A stretch of DNA of 16,920 nt from an uncultured Johnsonella sp. (GTDB lineage: Bacteria; Bacillota; Clostridia; Lachnospirales; Lachnospiraceae): assembly GCA_905373785.1 (NCBI GenBank), contig CAJPUK010000036.1, forward strand, positions 1 to 16,920. Direction: 5' to 3'. This document shows positions 15,301-16,920 of the stretch, one piece after another. A program made the position numbers and the translations under genes. Below the pieces are notes generated by a model, which ran no database searches, had not been told where the DNA came from, and saw nothing but the letters and a program-made list of their open reading frames with translations. Position 1 is the first letter of the stretch. Each line of letters starts with the position of its first letter.

Positions 15301-15738
15301 TATATTTATTCTATCATTCTCATCTATATTTATAACTGAGGACTTAAAACTTTCAAAGGGCAGCATCTTGTCCATAAGTGCATCAATACTGCATATTATA
15401 ATACCTTCGTCTTCAGTACTTATCTTTTTATATATTTCTATTCGTTTTTCAGTTATAAGAGAGCCTCTTATGTCGGCTGAAAAAAACAGCAAATCTTTTG
15501 CAGGATAGAGATACACATTTTCATAAAAACATGAAATATCCTCATAAAATCTTGCAGCCCTTTCTTCGTCATAAGTTATAAGAAGTCTCCATGACTTTTC
15601 TTTACAGACCTCCGTAATCAAATATGCCTTGGCTGCATCTATCAAATCAGTAATATGTATAATATTTTTATTTCTTATATCACTTTCTATATCTTTATAT
15701 CCCTTAAGCTTTTTCAAGGGACTTAGAAATAAACTCAT
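12379..15738 (-). CDS. mfd: Transcription-repair coupling factor Mfd
   Basis: DNA translocase that removes RNA polymerase stalled at lesions and recruits UvrA for nucleotide excision repair. The 1119 residues are slightly short of E. coli Mfd (about 1150). Domains in order: UvrB-like N-terminus with KGQFSVRGGIIDIYPV (168-183); RNA-polymerase-interacting CarD-like domain starting LNIGDYVIHEEHGLGIY (443-459); helicase motor with Walker A GDVGYGKTE (598-606), DEEQ (699-702) and LTATPIPRTL (724-733); then the relay/helicase half with QLRGRVGRS and the C-terminal UvrA-binding D7 domain. The ATG at 15738 gives the usual N-terminus, but the ribosome site is weak (GGGAAAG). It follows pth by 62 bases and is probably cotranscribed with it. 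No obvious terminator separates it from hup. Confidence 0.96.
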   Translation of the reverse strand: MSLFLSPLKKLKGYKDIESDIRNKNIIHITDLIDAAKAYLITEVCKEKSWRLLITYDEERAARFYEDISCFYENVYLYPAKDLLFFSADIRGSLITEKRIEIYKKISTEDEGIIICSIDALMDKMLPFESFKSSVINIDENDRINIEDLSKKLAAIGYERVYTIEAKGQFSVRGGIIDIYPVTESLPIRIELWDDIIDSMRSFDISSQRSIENVAAITIYPAKESEVREVSFLSYIAKENSMVFIDETLRVRERATDIEKDFNESMSDRLELEKIDKDEVPSLFSVQECMHKILEYSPILLSSLEKQVKGVSVKRYYSLESRQIPAYQNAFELMIEELKNLKSLKHYIVLITASKTRAKRLTKSLIDIGLNAHYQEDVSEDYEPKPSSILVLYGQLHSGFEFPEIKFSVISESDIFNKHNERHKKKDKKRDTKGIELSSLTELNIGDYVIHEEHGLGIYRGIEQIERDYIIKDYIKIEYSGGDNCYIPVTKLDLVQKYSNLSSAETKKTLKLNKLGGADWTKAKAKAKKAIDEIAKDLVKLYANRLYGKGHVYAKDGDWQREFEELFPYEETYDQLKAIEDTKRDMEQGKIMDRLICGDVGYGKTEIALRAAFKSVNEGFQVLYLVPTTILAQQHYNTFFKRMQDFPIKVELLCRFKTAAEQKKIVKEFNQGFVDIVIGTHRILSKDIEPKKLGLVVVDEEQRFGVKHKEKLKKLRESVNVLTLTATPIPRTLHMSLAGIRDLNVLKEAPMDRKPIQTYVCEYSDYVVREAIKRELARGGQVYYIYNRVGDIAEFTGRLAKLLPDANILYAHGQMSERKLEDIMLDFMSGTIDVLLSTTIVETGLDIPNANTILIHDADRLGLSQLYQLRGRVGRSSRSAYAFLLYRKDKLLSEESSKRLKAIKEFTELGSGIKIALRDLEIRGAGSVLGESQHGHMQAIGYDMYCKLLNRAIGALKGEESYKTEYETSIELESDAYIPGSYIEDEEQKLDIYKRIASISSKEEYIEMQDELIDRFGEIPRAVENLLKAARLKNLAHNVYITDVVVNAVSIRLSMSDTARIEVDDIQRILEMYKPDLSINTKNRTELVYKEKNTGLSCEKYMDKALEIVINMNEILLKP

Positions 15739-15800
15739 ATCGGTTACGCTTTCCCAAGTAAATTATATTTAATAAAGCTTTGCTTCTCTATAAAAATTTA

Positions 15801-16361
15801 TCAGCTGTTAAAATTATTCATGGCAAAGTCTATACCCTTATCCAAAATACTTAAAGTAGCCTCTGCCGCCTTTTCTATGCTTTGTTCTATAATTTCTCTC
15901 TCACTTTTCTTGAAATTGGATAATACATAATCTGCAAGATCCATATGCAGCGGCTTTTCTCCTACTCCTATCTTAATTCTCGGAAAGTCCATGGAAGAAA
16001 GATGATTTATTATACTTTTTATACCGTTATGACCTCCTGCACTTCCCTTTTTTCTTATTCTAATACTTCCCAAATCTATAGAAATATCATCATAAACCAC
16101 ATAGATATCCCCTATATCGATCTTAAAATAATTGCTTATTTCCCTTACTGCCAAGCCGCTGTTATTCATATATGCAAGGGGTTTTGCCAGTATGATTTTT
16201 TCTTCTCCCATATTAACGCCGGTAAATAAGCTATGAAATTTATGCTCATTTAAGTTTGTACCAAACCTTTCACATAGCTTATCTACCAACTTGAAACCTA
16301 CATTATGTCTTGTTTCCTCATATTTTTTTTCAGGATTTCCAAGACCTACTATCATTTTCAT
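15801..16361 (-). CDS. pth: Peptidyl-tRNA hydrolase
   Basis: Releases peptides from peptidyl-tRNA that drops off ribosomes, recycling tRNA; essential in most bacteria. From the chosen start it is 186 residues with GLGNPEKKYEETRHNVGF (6-23; Asn9 and catalytic His19, equal to E. coli Asn10 and His20), YMNNSG (64-69), VYDD (89-92) with catalytic Asp91, and SAGGHNG (107-113). The ATG at 16361 lies 11 bases after AGGAG; an in-frame GTG at 16370 would be only two bases from it and ATG 16355 would be 17. It is followed by mfd, the standard Firmicutes order, and is preceded by the glsB-like gene with 41 bases between. Confidence 0.95.
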   Translation of the reverse strand: MKMIVGLGNPEKKYEETRHNVGFKLVDKLCERFGTNLNEHKFHSLFTGVNMGEEKIILAKPLAYMNNSGLAVREISNYFKIDIGDIYVVYDDISIDLGSIRIRKKGSAGGHNGIKSIINHLSSMDFPRIKIGVGEKPLHMDLADYVLSNFKKSEREIIEQSIEKAAEATLSILDKGIDFAMNNFNS

Positions 16362-16372
16362 AAAATGCACTG

Positions 16373-16377
16373 CTCCT
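16373..16377 (-). promoter_or_regulatory. pth ribosome binding site
   Basis: AGGAG on the - strand. It favours ATG 16361 (11-base spacing) over GTG 16370 (2 bases) and ATG 16355 (17 bases). The chosen start gives MKMIVGLGNP. Confidence 0.6.
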
Positions 16378-16402
16378 GTTTGTTATATAATACCTTGATA
16401 TA

Positions 16403-16657
16403 TTATCTTCTTCTACTTATCAATCCGACAATATAGAGTAATATAACCGAGCCTATCACCGATACTATTATACTGTGAAAATTGATGCCCGTAACTCCTC
16501 TTTTTCCAAAAAAGTTCATTACAAATCCGCCTATATTAGCTCCTATTATACCTACAACTATATTGGCAACAATACCCATCTGTGCATTTCTATTCATAAT
16601 TATACTTGCGATCCAGCCGGCAAACCCGCCTACTATAATATATGCAAAAAATCCCAT
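16403..16657 (-). CDS. Small GlsB/YeaQ/YmgE-family membrane protein
   Basis: An 84-residue hydrophobic protein of the family often named 'transglycosylase-associated' although its function is not settled. It shows three membrane helices (about 3-20, 28-50 and 60-80), each rich in small residues, with GGFAGWIAS in the first and VVGIIGANIGGF in the second, and ends in the basic tail SRRR. The start is ATG 16657, six bases after AGAGGTG; a longer frame reaching back to 16792 has no ribosome site and a non-family N-terminus. In other bacteria members are linked to stress or envelope adaptation, which is only an analogy. It has its own promoter and may lead a transcript into pth-mfd. Confidence 0.85.
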   Translation of the reverse strand: MGFFAYIIVGGFAGWIASIIMNRNAQMGIVANIVVGIIGANIGGFVMNFFGKRGVTGINFHSIIVSVIGSVILLYIVGLISRRR

Positions 16658-16686
16658 AATTAACACCTCTTTCTTTTGATTAAATA

Positions 16687-16715
16687 AGTATAGCTTATAA
16701 ATTGTGATGTAGCAA
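16687..16715 (-). promoter_or_regulatory. Promoter for the glsB-like gene (and probably pth-mfd)
   Basis: On the - strand TTGCTA (16715-16710) and TATACT (16692-16687) are 17 bases apart: four and five of six consensus matches. Transcription would start near 16680, leaving about 23 bases before the ATG and containing the AGAGGTG ribosome site. No other promoter of this quality is seen between here and mfd. Confidence 0.6.
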
Positions 16716-16807
16716 TAATGATTTGTCGGGGAGTTGGCAACATAAACAATTAAACAGCAATAATTAACAGAAACACTCCCTATTTCAATCATACTCGCAG
16801 TACTGTT

Positions 16808-16920
16808 AATAAAGTTTCGACAAACTTAATACAGACTGCGGAACTCGCTTGTCCACCAAAAAGCATGGTGGACTGACGCTCGAACAGTCCTCGTCTGTAA
16901 AGTTTGTAACTCACTTTATT
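16808..16920. repeat. Long nested palindromic element at the window edge
   Basis: Four successive pairs close on one another: AATAAAGT (16808-16815) with ACTTTATT (16913-16920); ACAAACTT (16820-16827) with AAGTTTGT (16900-16907); ACAGAC (16831-16836) with GTCTGT (16893-16898); and GTCCACC (16851-16857) with GGTGGAC (16867-16873) around a 9-base loop. The unpaired middle segments (16837-16850 and 16874-16892) are unequal in length. The core is clearly more GC-rich than its surroundings. The outer arm may continue past the window. No ORF is present. It could be a MITE-like palindromic repeat or a structured RNA. Confidence 0.65.

Noticed and set aside
16658..16792. N-terminal extension of the glsB-like ORF
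   Set aside because: It would read through the promoter and the ribosome site at 16664-16670; the family protein begins at MGFFAYII.

Overview
The window is a chromosomal stretch of an AT-rich Gram-positive anaerobe. Gene order, protein sequences and strong AGGAGG ribosome sites all suggest Clostridia, most likely Lachnospiraceae. The genus is my inference only: non-sporulating oral Lachnospiraceae would fit. I see no phage, transposase, CRISPR array, rRNA or tRNA. It reads as core chromosome, with most of the unexplained structure in the intergenic DNA.

The left part (1-4949) is on the + strand. A 384-base leader precedes nagB (glucosamine-6-phosphate deaminase). Next comes a lone carbohydrate-ABC-transporter ATPase (MsmX/UgpC type), which has a candidate promoter of its own and ends at a long hairpin terminator. 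After a 401-base gap comes a two-gene operon, nfnA-nfnB. It encodes the flavin/iron-sulfur complex that couples NADH, NADPH and ferredoxin by electron bifurcation; automated pipelines usually label these genes 'sulfide/dihydroorotate dehydrogenase-like' and 'gltA'.

The right part (5027-16657) is on the - strand and converges on nfnB at a hairpin terminator (4979-5021). In transcription order it holds a small GlsB/YeaQ-type membrane protein, pth, mfd, hup, rqcP, divIC, tilS, hpt, ftsH and a GH13 alpha-glycosidase. This is the conserved Firmicutes pth-mfd-...-ftsH cluster. Spore formers normally also carry yabP and yabQ between rqcP and divIC, and spoIIE between divIC and tilS. Here those slots contain only hairpin-rich non-coding DNA, which suggests a lineage that has lost sporulation.

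The transcription units I infer are: glsB-like/pth/mfd from a good promoter at 16687-16715; hup-rqcP from a near-consensus promoter at 12314-12342, ending at a hairpin; divIC alone, also ending at a hairpin; and tilS-hpt-ftsH-GH13, tightly packed with overlapping stop and start codons at tilS/hpt and ftsH/GH13. The cluster covers peptidyl-tRNA recycling, transcription-coupled repair, nucleoid structure, ribosome rescue, division, tRNA modification, purine salvage and membrane proteolysis.

The most unusual non-coding features are a nested palindrome of at least 113 bases at the right edge (16808-16920), a hairpin-rich block upstream of tilS (10920-11106), and a set of related stem-loops with a GGCTGTTGCA-like 5' arm placed just after stop codons. 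I did not find a clear new multi-gene system.
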